This document shows positions 54,150-63,294 of a stretch of 64,000 nt of DNA, in pieces. The stretch lies in contig DATMAB010000027.1 in NCBI GenBank assembly GCA_035573675.1, forward strand, positions 349,447 to 413,446. Direction: 5' to 3'. The stretch's first letter is position 1; the number at the start of each line of letters is the position of its first letter. Made by a program: the position numbers and the translations under genes. A model generated the notes under the pieces. The model was not told where the DNA came from. It saw only the letters and a program-made list of their open reading frames with translations, and searched no databases. The stretch comes from Terriglobales bacterium (GTDB lineage Bacteria > Acidobacteriota > Terriglobia > Terriglobales > Acidobacteriaceae).

Positions 54150-54761
54150 TCACTGCACGATCTCATTCGTCTCCGCCTCCCACATGGCCTCGAACGCCTG
54201 CTGGAAGGCGCGCACCTGGGCGGGATCGTTGGTGAAGTGGGCGTTGTTGTCCTGGCGTTTCAGCCCCGCGGCGGACCAGTTGGCGCTGCCGTCGCGCAAG
54301 AGTGTGCCGTCCACCACGTAGGACTTCAGGTGCATAAGGTCGCGGCGGCCGCTGGCCTTGACGCGGATCTGGATGTTCGTCTGCCCGCGCAACATGTCGG
54401 TGGTCGAGGCATCGCGATAACGGGCGGCGTTTTCCTGTTCCTGCTGGTACTGCGAGCGGTCGCGATACAGCCGGATGCGCACCCCGCGCTGCGCCAGCCC
54501 CACCAGTGTCTCGGCAATGTATTTGTCCGTGAAGGCGTACATGGCGATATCCACGTTCTGCTGGGCGCTGCGCAGCCGGTCAACATCCAGCCGCTCCAGG
54601 TTCTCGCCGGGAGAGAAATGGTTTTCGCTTAGAACCTGTCCGGGTGGCGCCGCGTCCAGCGGCCGCGCGTGCCGCTCCAATTGGAACTGGTGATAGCTGT
54701 ACGCCCCGAGCGCGAGGAGGGCCAACAACACCGCAACCGAGCTGGACTTTCGGCTCGCCAT
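54150..54761 (-). CDS. PLD-family nuclease, membrane-anchored
   Basis: 203 residues. An N-terminal membrane anchor (about 8-24) and a single HKD motif: H144, K146, D151 in MHLKSYVVDGTLLRDGSAN, with the serine/asparagine end GSANWS. One HKD per chain requires a homodimer, as in Nuc/EDTA-resistant nucleases. The signature AQRGVRIRLYRDRSQYQ also fits. It is probably exported and could degrade extracellular or incoming DNA. The position after thiL is not informative. Confidence 0.88.
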   Translation of the reverse strand: MASRKSSSVAVLLALLALGAYSYHQFQLERHARPLDAAPPGQVLSENHFSPGENLERLDVDRLRSAQQNVDIAMYAFTDKYIAETLVGLAQRGVRIRLYRDRSQYQQEQENAARYRDASTTDMLRGQTNIQIRVKASGRRDLMHLKSYVVDGTLLRDGSANWSAAGLKRQDNNAHFTNDPAQVRAFQQAFEAMWEAETNEIVQ

Positions 54762-54840
54762 CAGACTCCTACCCCTTCGTGAAACCTTCGTGTCCTTTGT
54801 GGTCGGCTCTTTCTGGAAACTCGAAACTTGAAACTGGAAA

Positions 54841-55788
54841 CTACCGGAAGTGCTCCCACCCCCTCGGCTTCAGCCGCTTGCGCCGTCCCTGGGCCTCTTC
54901 CAGCCACAGCTTCCTTCCGGAAACAATCCGGCCGATGCAGGTCACGGGCACCCCGGCGATTCTGTTTGGCACTTGCCGGCGGGCGGTGAACAATAGCTCG
55001 TAGTCGTCCCCGCCGTGCAGGGCGAAATCCAGGCCGCGGCGGACGTCCCGCCGGGGGACGCTCTCCGCGACGACCACCGCCCCCACCCCACTCTCCCGGC
55101 AAAGGTGCTCCAGGTCGGTCGAGAGCCCGTCGCTCACATCAATCATGGCCGTGGCCAGCCTCCGCTGGCCGAGCACACGGCCTACCTCCACCCGCGGCGA
55201 AGGGAAGAAGTGTGGCGCAACCGCTTTTGAGTAAGGACTTCCGCGGAACCGGCTCCGGCGAAGCTGGTCGAGCACCATCGCCGCCCCGCCGAGTTCCCCG
55301 GTCACGTAGAGCGCATCACCTGGCCGGGCACCCGACCGGAGGATCGCCCGGCCCCGCGGTACCTGTCCCACCAGCACAATGTCGCAAACCACCGCGCGCG
55401 GCGAGTCGGACGTGTCGCCGCCCGCCAGCGTCACGTGCTGCTGGCGTGCCAGGCCAAGCAGGCCGTTGAGGAAGCGGTCCACCCAGGACTGGGGCACGAC
55501 CGATGGCACACCCAGCGATAGGAACGCCGCCACCGGCTCGCCCCCCATGGCAGCGATATCGCTCAGGCCGCGCATCAGGCAGCGGTGCCCCACCGACTCC
55601 GGCGGATGCCAGTCCCGCCGGAAGTGCACGCCCTCTACCGACAGGTCGGTGGTGACCAGCATTTCGAAGCCGGGCGGGATCCGCAGGCGGGCGCAATCGT
55701 CTCCGATTCCCTGGAGCACTCCCGCTCCCCCGCGCGCTCTGCTGCGGTGGCGGACGCGTTCGATCAGGAGCTTTTCGGCGAGCGGCAA
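54841..55788 (-). CDS. thiL: Thiamine-monophosphate kinase
   Basis: 315 residues. The ATP-grasp-like PurM fold is clear from GIGDDCARLRIPPG, TTDLSVEGVHFR, MRGLSDIAAMGGEPVAAFLSLGVP, AGGDTSDSPRAVVCDIVLVG, MIDVSDGLSTDLEHLCRESGVG and the late HGGDDYELLFTA. It phosphorylates TMP to the active cofactor TPP. No TPP riboswitch is visible upstream. Same strand as the PLD nuclease, which follows about 80 bp later. Confidence 0.95.
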   Translation of the reverse strand: MPLAEKLLIERVRHRSRARGGAGVLQGIGDDCARLRIPPGFEMLVTTDLSVEGVHFRRDWHPPESVGHRCLMRGLSDIAAMGGEPVAAFLSLGVPSVVPQSWVDRFLNGLLGLARQQHVTLAGGDTSDSPRAVVCDIVLVGQVPRGRAILRSGARPGDALYVTGELGGAAMVLDQLRRSRFRGSPYSKAVAPHFFPSPRVEVGRVLGQRRLATAMIDVSDGLSTDLEHLCRESGVGAVVVAESVPRRDVRRGLDFALHGGDDYELLFTARRQVPNRIAGVPVTCIGRIVSGRKLWLEEAQGRRKRLKPRGWEHFR

Positions 55789-55925
55789 GCAGCCATTATA
55801 GTAAGCGCCGTCACCCGGAGTCCCGTCCGCGCCTGCCCGGATGCCAACCGTACCATCGTCCAGACGTCCATTGTCACTAACTCCCTTAAGATGTGGGGCC
55901 TAGGGAGATTTTTTGCCATTTCCTG

Positions 55926-55954
55926 TTGACACGCGTTTTCCGGCTTGTTAGCCT
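55926..55954 (+). promoter_or_regulatory. Possible sigma-70 promoter for the M23 gene
   Basis: TTGACA (55926-55931) with TAGCCT (55949-55954) at a 17-bp spacing. The -35 is consensus, the -10 weak. It leaves a leader of about 165 nt before the proposed TTG start at 56126. Confidence 0.5.
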
Positions 55955-56125
55955 TCACCCGCCGTTCACAAAGCCCAGGAACGGCCAACATTTGGTCCAA
56001 AGACGGAAGCCCACCGAACCTGTGTGTGGAGCTTCCAGGAGACGCGGAAGCTCCGCCGGCGGAAAAGTGAAGGGCGGGCCCTCCGCAATCCTCGAACACG
56101 AGTCCTGAAACGGGAGAAGTACCTT

Positions 56126-57049
56126 TTGCGGAAGCGCTTGTACATTCTGCTGGTAACCCGCGACTCCGACGGCGAACTGAAGAAGATTCCCATTCCCCTT
56201 CATTACCTTTATGTATTCCTGGCCGGCGCCCTGATTGGCATGTTCACCATCACCGGCATGGCCGGTTCTTACACCCGCATGCTGATGAAAGTGGCGCGCT
56301 TCAACCAGTTGCGAACCGAGAAGCAGGCGCTGGAGAGCCGCTACGAAAAGCTGGAGCGGGTGGCCCAGGAAAAGGACCTGCAGGTGGCCTCCTTGGGTTC
56401 GCTGGCCAGCGAGGTTTCGCTGCTCTACGGACTGAAAACCGATCCCTTGCTGACCGAGGCCCTGGGCGCCCAGTTCAGCGACGAGCAATTCGCCACCTCG
56501 CTCGACCGCCTTTACCAGCTCAAGACCTCAGCCATGACCGGCGCTACCTCGCTGGCCATCGGCTTCAATTTCGGCCCCCGGGGCGGAGCCACGGTGGCCG
56601 ACTGGCTCCAGCTCGCGGCCGCGCCGCACCTTTGGCCGGTGGAGGGTCGTGTGACCGGCTCCTTCGGCGAGCGCCGTGACCCGTTCAACGGTGAGGGAGC
56701 CTTCCACAGCGGGGTGGACATCTCTTCCTGCTACGGATGCCCGATTGTAGCGCCCGCGGCGGGCATCGTCGTCTTCGCCGACTCCATGGCCGGCTACGGA
56801 CGCATGGTCGTGCTGGTGCACGGCAACAACATCTCCACCCGCTTCGGTCACCTTTCTGGATTCGCCGTCACGCCCGGGCAGAGCGTGCGCCGCGGCGACG
56901 TCATCGGCTACGTCGGCTTGAGCGGCCGCTCCACCGGTCCCCACGTGCACTACGAGGTCCGCATCTTCGACGCCCCCGTCAACCCCTACAAGTATCTGCG
57001 CACCACCCTGGCCCACTCCTCGGCCGGCACGGCGGATTCGGGCTCTTAA
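56126..57049 (+). CDS. M23 family metallopeptidase, membrane-anchored
   Basis: 307 residues from TTG 56126, chosen because AACGGGAGAAGTACC precedes it with good spacing; a GTG at 56024 is an alternative. An N-terminal span (about 27-47), a coiled coil (about 60-100) and the LytM/M23 domain with H194 and D198 in FHSGVDISSCYGC and H273/H275 in GPHVHYEVR. All zinc ligands are kept, so it can be active as a cell-wall endopeptidase, unlike EnvC-type activators. The coiled coil places it with the EnvC/NlpD-like or MepM group. It probably acts in the periplasm during growth or division. Confidence 0.88.
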   Translation: MRKRLYILLVTRDSDGELKKIPIPLHYLYVFLAGALIGMFTITGMAGSYTRMLMKVARFNQLRTEKQALESRYEKLERVAQEKDLQVASLGSLASEVSLLYGLKTDPLLTEALGAQFSDEQFATSLDRLYQLKTSAMTGATSLAIGFNFGPRGGATVADWLQLAAAPHLWPVEGRVTGSFGERRDPFNGEGAFHSGVDISSCYGCPIVAPAAGIVVFADSMAGYGRMVVLVHGNNISTRFGHLSGFAVTPGQSVRRGDVIGYVGLSGRSTGPHVHYEVRIFDAPVNPYKYLRTTLAHSSAGTADSGS

Positions 57050-57080
57050 GAGCAGCCAGCCATTCCTCTTCAGGTCTTCA

Positions 57081-57124
57081 CGTAGAGACGCAGCTTGCTG
57101 CGTCTCAAGCAGCGTCTCGTACGC
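57081..57124 (+). repeat. GTAGAGACGCAGC family palindrome, copy 2
   Basis: CGTAGAGACGCAGCTTGCTG then CGTCTCAAGCAGCGTCTCG. The second half is degraded relative to copy 1. Confidence 0.75.
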
Positions 57125-57221
57125 GACGACAAGTACCTGCGTATGCACGCTGGCGAGCTCGGACGGCTTGGGCGACTCGGGCTCGTGAGGGCCGTCACGC
57201 CATTCTGCCTTCAGGCCTTCA

Positions 57222-57266
57222 CGTAGAGACCGCAGCTTGCTGCGTCTCAAGCAACGTCTCTACGCG
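57222..57266 (+). repeat. GTAGAGACGCAGC family palindrome, copy 3
   Basis: CGTAGAGACCGCAGCTTGCT then GCGTCTCAAGCAACGTCTCT then ACGCG. Separated from copy 2 by about 100 bp in direct orientation. Confidence 0.75.
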
Positions 57267-57294
57267 ACCACTGAGAACTGAGAACCGAAAACTC

Positions 57295-57939
57295 TCAGAA
57301 CGCCACAGTCAGCCCTGCCGTGGCGATCAGCGTCGCCGCCCACACTACGTCCAGGTTGAACCACGCCTTGCGCAGCAGCCCGACGCCCAGCTTTTCGAAC
57401 ACCACCGCCGCCGCCAGCGCCGTTACGACCAGGTAGCCGGCGCCGTGCACCAGCGTGACCATCAGTCCCGCGAACAGGCCCGTTCCTCCCGCCTGCATTG
57501 CGTGCTGGGCGTGAGCGCCGCCCTGGTGAGCCGCAATTCCCAGGAACAGCGGCAGCACCATCAGCCCGGCGCCGTGGGCGGTGGCCATGAGGAACGACCA
57601 CACGGTCAGATCCTTCATGCCCACCTGCATGCCCACCCACCGTGGATGCCGATGACGGAACAGCCGGTAGATGCCCAGCGTCAGCAGCACGCCCGCCACC
57701 ATCCAGCGCAGCACCTCCAGCGGCAGCATGCGTCCCGCGAGCGCGGCCACCAGCAGGGCAGCCAGGATGGCGAGCCCGTGCCCCGCGCCCAGCGGAAGCA
57801 TGGCTCGCCACACCGCGCGGCGGCGCTTTTCCTGCATGCCCAGCGCCACCGCAAACAGCCACCCCATGCCGGGGTTCACTCCGTGGAACGCGCCCAGCAG
57901 CAGCAGGCCGGTCCACGTTATCGTCATCCCGTCGGTCAT
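57295..57939 (-). CDS. Polytopic membrane protein next to selenium-binding protein
   Basis: 214 residues from ATG 57939, which is preceded by GAGGTGGACG (a GTG at 57951 overlapping the upstream stop is an alternative). About six spans; the conserved-looking motifs are LGAFHGVNPGMGWLFAVALG, PLGAGHGLAIL, ATAHGAGLMVLPLFLG and LVHGAGYLVVT. The recurrent HG in the membrane (four times) suggests metal or proton handling, as in UreH/TauE-like or NiCoT-like proteins, but I cannot assign a family. It directly follows the selenium-binding protein gene, so a related sulfur or copper/nickel role is possible. Confidence 0.75.
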   Translation of the reverse strand: MTDGMTITWTGLLLLGAFHGVNPGMGWLFAVALGMQEKRRRAVWRAMLPLGAGHGLAILAALLVAALAGRMLPLEVLRWMVAGVLLTLGIYRLFRHRHPRWVGMQVGMKDLTVWSFLMATAHGAGLMVLPLFLGIAAHQGGAHAQHAMQAGGTGLFAGLMVTLVHGAGYLVVTALAAAVVFEKLGVGLLRKAWFNLDVVWAATLIATAGLTVAF

Positions 57940-57947
57940 CGTCCACC

Positions 57948-59345
57948 TCACGCGAAGCAGTAGGAATCGGAAGAGGCGTCGCCGCCCTGCAGGCGAACCT
58001 GGTGCGGGCGCAGGTCGGTTTCCAGCAGGAACCGCTCGTCCAACTCCATGCCGCCTTCTTTGCCCACGTTCAGCTTCACCATCCAGCCGCGGATGCCGTC
58101 GGGATAGAACGTCTCATCCCAACTGGCGTACAGCGAGTTGGTCACGTAGACGCGCTTGCCGTCGCGGCTGACTTCGACCATCTGCGGGCCGCCGTTCAGC
58201 GGTTTCTTCGGTTGCGAAGGGTGCGCCGTGCGCTGCACGATGCCGCCGATCCGCACCGATCCCGTTTTCACCGGGTTGAACGGATCGCTGACGTCGTACT
58301 GCAGGAACTCGCCCGTGCCCCAGCAGGAGACGTAGAGGAAGCGATCGTCGAGCGACAGGTTGATGTCGGTCACGAACGGCGGCACCGCTCCGAATCCCTT
58401 GAGCAGCGGCGGCAGGTCCTCGGCCGCAGCCGGCTCGGCGGGAATCTCGATCACCTTGCGGATCTTCCATTCTCCGTTGCCGTTCGAGCCTTCCCGGTAC
58501 CACAACCACACCGACGCGGAAAGGTCCTTGAGCGAGGTCACCACGCCCACGAACCCGTAGCTTTCGGTCGGGTCGTGCGCCGGACGCAGCTCCAGCACCA
58601 TCTGCTGCTCCGCGCCCAGATCCAGCACCTGCTGATGTGTGCGCCGCCGCAGGTCCCACACGTGCAGCGCGTGCCCGTACTTTCCCGCCAGCAGCAGTTC
58701 CGGATTGGGGCCGTTTTCCACCATGTCCGGCGTGCCCCACTCGCTGGTGATCATGGTGTCGTGCCCCAGGTGCCACCAGAAATCGTAGGATAGATATTGC
58801 GGGCCGCGGTCCTTCTCCCAGGGGCCTTTGACGTCGAAGGTCTCGGCGTCCAGCATGAAGATGCCGCCCGGTCCCTTGCCTTCCGCCGAGCCCAGCGCGT
58901 TCATGTAGATCGCGTCAGGACCGCAGTGTGAGGTGTGTGCGCGGCTGTAGCCTGTCTTCTTCATCACCTCTTCCGGCTCGATCACTTTCGTCAGCTTCAG
59001 GTTTTTCGGGTCGGGCTTGGTGTCCAGGATGTGGATGCGCGAGGAGCGCAGGCCCGGGACCACCAGGTACCTCCGCTCCATGTGCGGATGCGGCGACGCC
59101 GGGCACAGGCACGAGCTGCATGCGTTCCAGCCGAAGTGATGCAGCTCGTCGCCCGCGTTCGGCATGTCGAGCTGGCTGACGATCCGCCCGTAGCTCTTCG
59201 AGGCCGGATCCAGGTCCACCACCGCCATGGCGTCCGGTTTCGTGCGCGTCGGTTCCATCAGGGACAGGTAGCCCAGCTTCTCCGGCGCTGCCTCGATTGC
59301 CATCTTGGGCGACGGATAAAAGGTTTGGTCAGGTTTCCAGTTCAT
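57948..59345 (-). CDS. Selenium-binding protein family (methanethiol oxidase-like)
   Basis: 465 residues. The protein is of the SBP56 family; HFGWNACSSCLCP contains the metal/selenium-binding cysteines, GYSRAHTSHCGPDAIYMN, SEWGTPDMV and VSCWGTGEFLQYDVSDP follow, with the C-terminal metal-site histidine region in RTAHPSQPKKPLNGGPQMV. In bacteria related enzymes (MtoX) oxidise methanethiol to formaldehyde, sulfide and H2O2 and need copper; the human homolog does the same. No Sec codon occurs here. The gene follows a DUF4242 gene by 13 bp, and a membrane protein gene follows. All three are probably one transcript. Confidence 0.9.
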   Translation of the reverse strand: MNWKPDQTFYPSPKMAIEAAPEKLGYLSLMEPTRTKPDAMAVVDLDPASKSYGRIVSQLDMPNAGDELHHFGWNACSSCLCPASPHPHMERRYLVVPGLRSSRIHILDTKPDPKNLKLTKVIEPEEVMKKTGYSRAHTSHCGPDAIYMNALGSAEGKGPGGIFMLDAETFDVKGPWEKDRGPQYLSYDFWWHLGHDTMITSEWGTPDMVENGPNPELLLAGKYGHALHVWDLRRRTHQQVLDLGAEQQMVLELRPAHDPTESYGFVGVVTSLKDLSASVWLWYREGSNGNGEWKIRKVIEIPAEPAAAEDLPPLLKGFGAVPPFVTDINLSLDDRFLYVSCWGTGEFLQYDVSDPFNPVKTGSVRIGGIVQRTAHPSQPKKPLNGGPQMVEVSRDGKRVYVTNSLYASWDETFYPDGIRGWMVKLNVGKEGGMELDERFLLETDLRPHQVRLQGGDASSDSYCFA

Positions 59346-59358
59346 GAAAGTCTCCTCC

Positions 59359-59697
59359 TCAGTTCCTGGTCTCGGCCTGCGTGTCTTCCAGAGCGGACAC
59401 GAAGGCGGCGTCCACGGTGGCCCGGGCCTCAGCAGTGGTGGGATCGATCGTCGTCCGCACCTCCGAGATCCGGTTGGCTGGGAACCCTCCCAACCTGGCG
59501 TGCTCCCGGATGGCCTCAGCGTCCGGGGCGATATAGATGCAGTACAACTTGTCGTCCGTCACGTAGCTCGTCACCCACTGCACGTTTCGTCCCAGTTGGT
59601 CGATCACCTTGCAGGAATGCTCGGAAACATGACGAAGCTCGGCGCTGGTCAGCTCGCCGGCTCCCTTGATCTCCCGCTCGATCACGTATTTCGGCAC
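59359..59697 (-). CDS. DUF4242 protein
   Basis: 112 residues. The signature PKYVIEREIKGAGELTSAEL, WVTSYVTDDKLYCIYIAPD and IREHARLGGFPANRISEV belongs to the DUF4242 family of small ferredoxin-like fold proteins; a few have been described as nickel-binding. In this organism it heads the operon with the selenium-binding protein. It may deliver a metal or buffer one, which is inference from position. Confidence 0.88.
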   Translation of the reverse strand: MPKYVIEREIKGAGELTSAELRHVSEHSCKVIDQLGRNVQWVTSYVTDDKLYCIYIAPDAEAIREHARLGGFPANRISEVRTTIDPTTAEARATVDAAFVSALEDTQAETRN

Positions 59698-59967
59698 TTT
59701 TGTTTCTCCTCGGGCTGTCGAATTCGGCTTTCGTCTCTCCCTTCGCCGGGCTAGAATGTCCTCCGGTCAGGGTGAGCGCGAACCACGCGACCGATTAGGC
59801 CCCAGGCTGGCCCTGGACGTCCTTTAGCTCGCTTGTAACTTTCCTGAGTTTTTTCTGGAATGGACTAACTGTTGACGCAGCAATCGGTTGCGGAGCTTTT
59901 GCCGATATCGGACCGTGCCCCGGTAAGCAGGGCTGCGAGCCCTAAGCGCAGCGAGGTGAATCTGAAA

Positions 59968-61194
59968 ATGACTGGCATGTCCAGCCGGGTCTACGAGTTC
60001 GGCCCCTTTCGCCTCGATGTCCCGGAGCGTCAGTTCCTGTGCGGCTCCGAGCACATTCCCCTGCGTGCCAAGGTCTTCGACACGCTCGCCCTGCTGGTGG
60101 AAAACCACGGCCGCCTGCTTACCAAGGACGAACTGATGAAAGCCGTCTGGCCGGACGCCGTTGTGGAAGAGAACAACCTGAATCACAACATCTCCGTGCT
60201 GCGCAAGGCGTTGGGAGAAAAGGCCACCGGCCAGGCCTACATCGAGACCGTGCCGCGCGTCGGCTACCGCTTCGTGGCCGAAGTGAAGCAAGCCATGGGC
60301 GCGGCGCCGCCCGCCCCGTCCGCCGCAGCCGCGGTCACGCTTCCCGTCCGCCAGGAAATCCGCTTCTGCACCGCGCGGGACGGCGCGCGCATCGCCTATT
60401 CCACCGTGGGTTCTGGGCCGCCCCTGGTCAAGGCCGCCAACTGGATGAACCACCTCGAGTTCGAATGGCACAGCCCCATCTGGAGCCACTGGATCAGCGA
60501 GCTTACCCGGCGCCACACCGTCATCCGCTACGACGAGCGCGGTAACGGCCTTTCCGACTGGGACGTCGAAGATCTTTCCTTCGAAGCCTGGGTCGAGGAC
60601 TTGGAGACGGTGGTGAACGCAGCCGGTGTGCAGCGCTTCGCTCTGCTCGGCATCTCCCAGGGAGGCGCCGTGGCCTGCGCCTATGCGGCTCGCCATCCCG
60701 AGCGCGTCAGCCACCTCGTGCTGTACGGCGCTTTTGCCCGCGGCTGGTTGCACCGCGGGTCGCCCGAGGACGTTGAGCAGCGCAATGCGCTCATTACCCT
60801 CGTCCGCCTGGGGTGGGGAAAAAACAGCCCGGCCTTCCGCCAGGTGTGGACCAACATCTTCATCCCCGGGGGCTCAGCGGAACAGATGGATTGGTTCAAC
60901 GAGTTGCAGCGCGTCTCGGCGTCGCCGCAGAACGCCGCCGAACTGCTGCTGGCGGCCGGACGCCTCGAGGTGGTCGATGTCCTTCCCCGCATCCGCGTGC
61001 CCACCCTCGTCCTGCACTGCGAGAAGGACAGGGCCGTGCCCATGAACGAAGGACGTTTGCTCGCTGCTTCCATCCCCGGCGCCCGTTTCGTTCCGCTGCC
61101 CGGACGCAATCATCTCGTCTGGCCCACTGAGCCCGCCTGGCCCATCTTCCTCCGCGAACTCGGTGCCTTCCTGGGCTGGGAAAGTGAAGCCTGA
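59968..61194 (+). CDS. Winged-helix DNA-binding domain fused to alpha/beta hydrolase
   Basis: 408 residues from ATG 59968, with GAGGTGA upstream (TTG 59872 is an alternative). The OmpR/PhoB-type winged helix is at about 8-104 (RVYEFGPFRLDVPERQFL, VFDTLALLVENHGRLLTKDEL, IETVPRVGYRFVAEV), followed by an Ala/Pro linker and an alpha/beta hydrolase domain with the nucleophile S230 in LLGISQGGA, the acid in HCEKDRAVP and the histidine in PGRNHLVWP. The catalytic triad is complete. This fusion, common in Acidobacteriota, could be a transcription factor with a ligand-hydrolysing or sensing domain. It is divergent from the DUF4242/SBP operon with about 270 bp between starts, so it could control it. 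Confidence 0.9.
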   Translation: MTGMSSRVYEFGPFRLDVPERQFLCGSEHIPLRAKVFDTLALLVENHGRLLTKDELMKAVWPDAVVEENNLNHNISVLRKALGEKATGQAYIETVPRVGYRFVAEVKQAMGAAPPAPSAAAAVTLPVRQEIRFCTARDGARIAYSTVGSGPPLVKAANWMNHLEFEWHSPIWSHWISELTRRHTVIRYDERGNGLSDWDVEDLSFEAWVEDLETVVNAAGVQRFALLGISQGGAVACAYAARHPERVSHLVLYGAFARGWLHRGSPEDVEQRNALITLVRLGWGKNSPAFRQVWTNIFIPGGSAEQMDWFNELQRVSASPQNAAELLLAAGRLEVVDVLPRIRVPTLVLHCEKDRAVPMNEGRLLAASIPGARFVPLPGRNHLVWPTEPAWPIFLRELGAFLGWESEA

Positions 61195-61220
61195 ATGCCG
61201 AGGGCCTTGTCGCTTTTCCT

Positions 61221-61257
61221 GAGAACTGAGAACTGAGAACTGAGAACTGAGAACTAC
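61221..61257 (+). repeat. GAGAACTGA tandem array
   Basis: GAGAACTGAGAACTGAGAAC continues through TGAGAACTGAGAACTAC, about five units of the 8-mer GAGAACTG. It lies between the winged-helix gene stop and the next gene's stop. Related patches occur at 49794 and 57270. Confidence 0.85.
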
Positions 61258-62321
61258 TTTCCCGCCGGCTTCTGCTCGGCAGCTTCCGGCTTCGGCGCCG
61301 CCGGCTCTTCCATCGCCTTTCTCAGCAGCGCCCGTGACAGCGACGCCGTCACCACCGCGCGCTGCTGTTCCTGCCGCACCTCGACGCTCTGGATCAACGC
61401 CTGCAGGTCCGGGTCTGCCACCTGCGCGCCCCACAGATTGCGATAGAGCGTCAGCAGGTTCGTGAGCTGGTCGCTCACCTGCCGCGCTTCCGCCTCGCTC
61501 GCCGCCAGCGCTTCCACGCGTAATTGCGCGTCTCCCAGAAGCACGCGCACCGATCCCACCCACGTCACTCCGGCCGGCAGCGTCAACTCGAGCGGGCCGC
61601 CGAACGCCACCGGATGCCGCGCATCCTTCCAGCGCGCCATCGCCCACACCAGGCTCGCGCGCGGCACACGCCGGTAATTTTGCTGCACCAGCGCCGGCCC
61701 GGCGTACGGCGCCGCCGTCGCCTTGTAGTGGTCGATGATGTCGCGCATGGGCTGCGCGCTCTCCGCGTTCGACACCGCCACCGTGTCCACTCCCAGGATG
61801 GCAGCGCGCACTGTCCGCCCCTCGCTGGGGATCAGCAGGACCTCCAGCTCGCGATACGTTTCCGAGGCCACCGCCAGCTTCTTCAGGTAGGCGGCCAGCT
61901 TCGCCGAATCAAACCGCCCAATGAACACGTGCGAAAAGCGCGTCTGGCCCGCAGTGTCGTAGGCTGCTTCTTCCCCTGCCGGTCCGCCTTTCGGCCGTCT
62001 GCCCCTCTCCTCACCAGGTGTCGCGGCGACTGCCGCCGGCGCGTGCACGGCCATCGCCATCTCGTCCAGGTCGCGCTCGATCTGGATGCCGGTCTCGCGC
62101 ACGAACGCCCGGTACTCTTCCTCCGGCACCGATTGCGAGAATCCCTCCATCGCGCCCACCAGGCGCAACAGGCGGAAATTCACATGCACCACCGCCTCGG
62201 CCTCGGGCAAAAGGCGCACCGACTCCGGCGGCCCATGCCTCCGCCGCGACACCACCACGCCCAGCGCTACGGCCACCAGCAGCACCGCCAGCGCGATCAG
62301 CAGCCTACGCCGCCGGCGCAT
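61254..62321 (-). CDS. Membrane-anchored protein of unknown function
   Basis: 355 residues from ATG 62321, chosen since the basic MRRRRRLL leads into a single span (LIALAVLLVAVALGVVV). The exported part has AEAVVHVNFRLLRLVGAMEG, FIGRFDSAKLAAYLKKLAVA, GVDTVAVSNAESAQPM and DQLTNLLTLYRNLWGAQ; it is a mixed alpha/beta protein with no family that I recognise. The C-terminus is Ala/Pro/Lys-rich. The stop codon falls in the tail of the GAGAACTGA array. The gene is separated from the tRNA cluster by about 270 bp. Confidence 0.75.
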   Translation of the reverse strand: MRRRRRLLIALAVLLVAVALGVVVSRRRHGPPESVRLLPEAEAVVHVNFRLLRLVGAMEGFSQSVPEEEYRAFVRETGIQIERDLDEMAMAVHAPAAVAATPGEERGRRPKGGPAGEEAAYDTAGQTRFSHVFIGRFDSAKLAAYLKKLAVASETYRELEVLLIPSEGRTVRAAILGVDTVAVSNAESAQPMRDIIDHYKATAAPYAGPALVQQNYRRVPRASLVWAMARWKDARHPVAFGGPLELTLPAGVTWVGSVRVLLGDAQLRVEALAASEAEARQVSDQLTNLLTLYRNLWGAQVADPDLQALIQSVEVRQEQQRAVVTASLSRALLRKAMEEPAAPKPEAAEQKPAGK

Positions 62322-62588
62322 GGTGGCTGCCTCGTCTAAGGTGGGGGTCAGTCGCTGTGAGATTATCGGCCAAAGAAAGAGGCGCCCCGCGGACCGGGCG
62401 TCCGCCGAGGCCATCTTAACATTCGGATGCGCCGGATATCCGAGAGGGAACTCCCGGGAGCGGGCGCACCAGTGTGAGTGGCCAACCCAAACGCCGGTTA
62501 CCGCTCCTGGCCACCTTGGGTTCCCATTGCACGTCAATTGCCGTTCTGCTAACATGTAATCTTTGTCCCGAGTGGCGGGAAGGGATTA

Positions 62589-62664
62589 GCTGGCGTAGCT
62601 CAGCTGGTAGAGCATCTGATTTGTAATCAGAGGGTCAGGGGTTCGAATCCCTTCGCCAGCTCCA
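62589..62664 (+). tRNA. tRNA-Thr (anticodon TGT)
   Basis: 76 nt with encoded CCA. Acceptor GCTGGCG/CGCCAGC, D-loop AGCTCAGCTGGTAGAGC, anticodon loop TTTGTAA, T-arm GGGGTTCGAATCCC. First of four tRNA genes before tuf. Confidence 0.97.
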
Positions 62665-62862
62665 GGGCAATGGGCTTCGGGCGACGGAGCTCTGCGCAGA
62701 ACGGCGCGAAGCAACGGACCCCACGGACGGCGGCACACTCTTCCGAGAGGAACACACCCCTAACGGTTGTTTTCTTCTGCAGCGTGGCGACGATGTTTGC
62801 GGAAGATTTGTGTGTGCGCGCTGCGGCTCTTCGCTCGACGGGACGCGGCTCGGTTGAAACGT

Positions 62863-62950
62863 GGACAGGTGGCCGAGCGGTTAATGGCAGCAGACTGTAA
62901 ATCTGCCGCTCCTTGGAGCTACGGAGGTTCGAATCCTCCCCTGTCCACCA
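62863..62950 (+). tRNA. tRNA-Tyr (anticodon GTA)
   Basis: 88 nt with a long variable arm (class II). Acceptor GGACAGG/CCTGTCC, anticodon loop CTGTAAA with GTA, T-arm GGAGGTTCGAATCCTCC and encoded CCA. Confidence 0.97.
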
Positions 62951-62966
62951 GGATTTCGGAAACGAG

Positions 62967-63163
62967 ATGCATCGCTTGGTTTGGGCGCTGATGGCATATG
63001 CAGCGCTGGCGCTGGCGGCGTGGCAGACGCTCGAGGATCTACGCTTCCGCGCCGTGACCCTGGCGGTTCTGGGCGGGCTGGCTCTGCGCACGCTGGCTCA
63101 TGCCCGGAGTTTGGGCGCCAGGCCGGAGCCTGGCGCTGCGGCCTCGGCGCCGGCGAGTTCGCG

Positions 63164-63173
<10 letters not shown>
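62967..63173 (+). CDS. Possible small membrane protein between tRNA genes
   Basis: 68 residues with two likely hydrophobic segments (WALMAYAALALAAW and AVTLAVLGGLALRTLA) and a Pro/Ala tail. The last 10 bases, including the TAG stop, overlap the acceptor stem of the next tRNA gene, and the ribosome binding site is weak (AACGAG). If real it is translated from the tRNA primary transcript before processing. It may also be noncoding spacer with a chance frame. Confidence 0.4.
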
Positions 63174-63239
<66 letters not shown>

Positions 63240-63294
63240 CGAGTTTCGGATGTGGCGGTGAGAAGGCAGTACTTGGATGTTTGGGTGGCTCAGG

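Noticed and set aside
54789..55923. TPP riboswitch for thiL
   Set aside because: No CTGAGA / ACCTGATC-like core in the region upstream of 55788.
61221..61257. CRISPR array
   Set aside because: The units are 8-bp tandem words with no spacers; no cas genes in the window.
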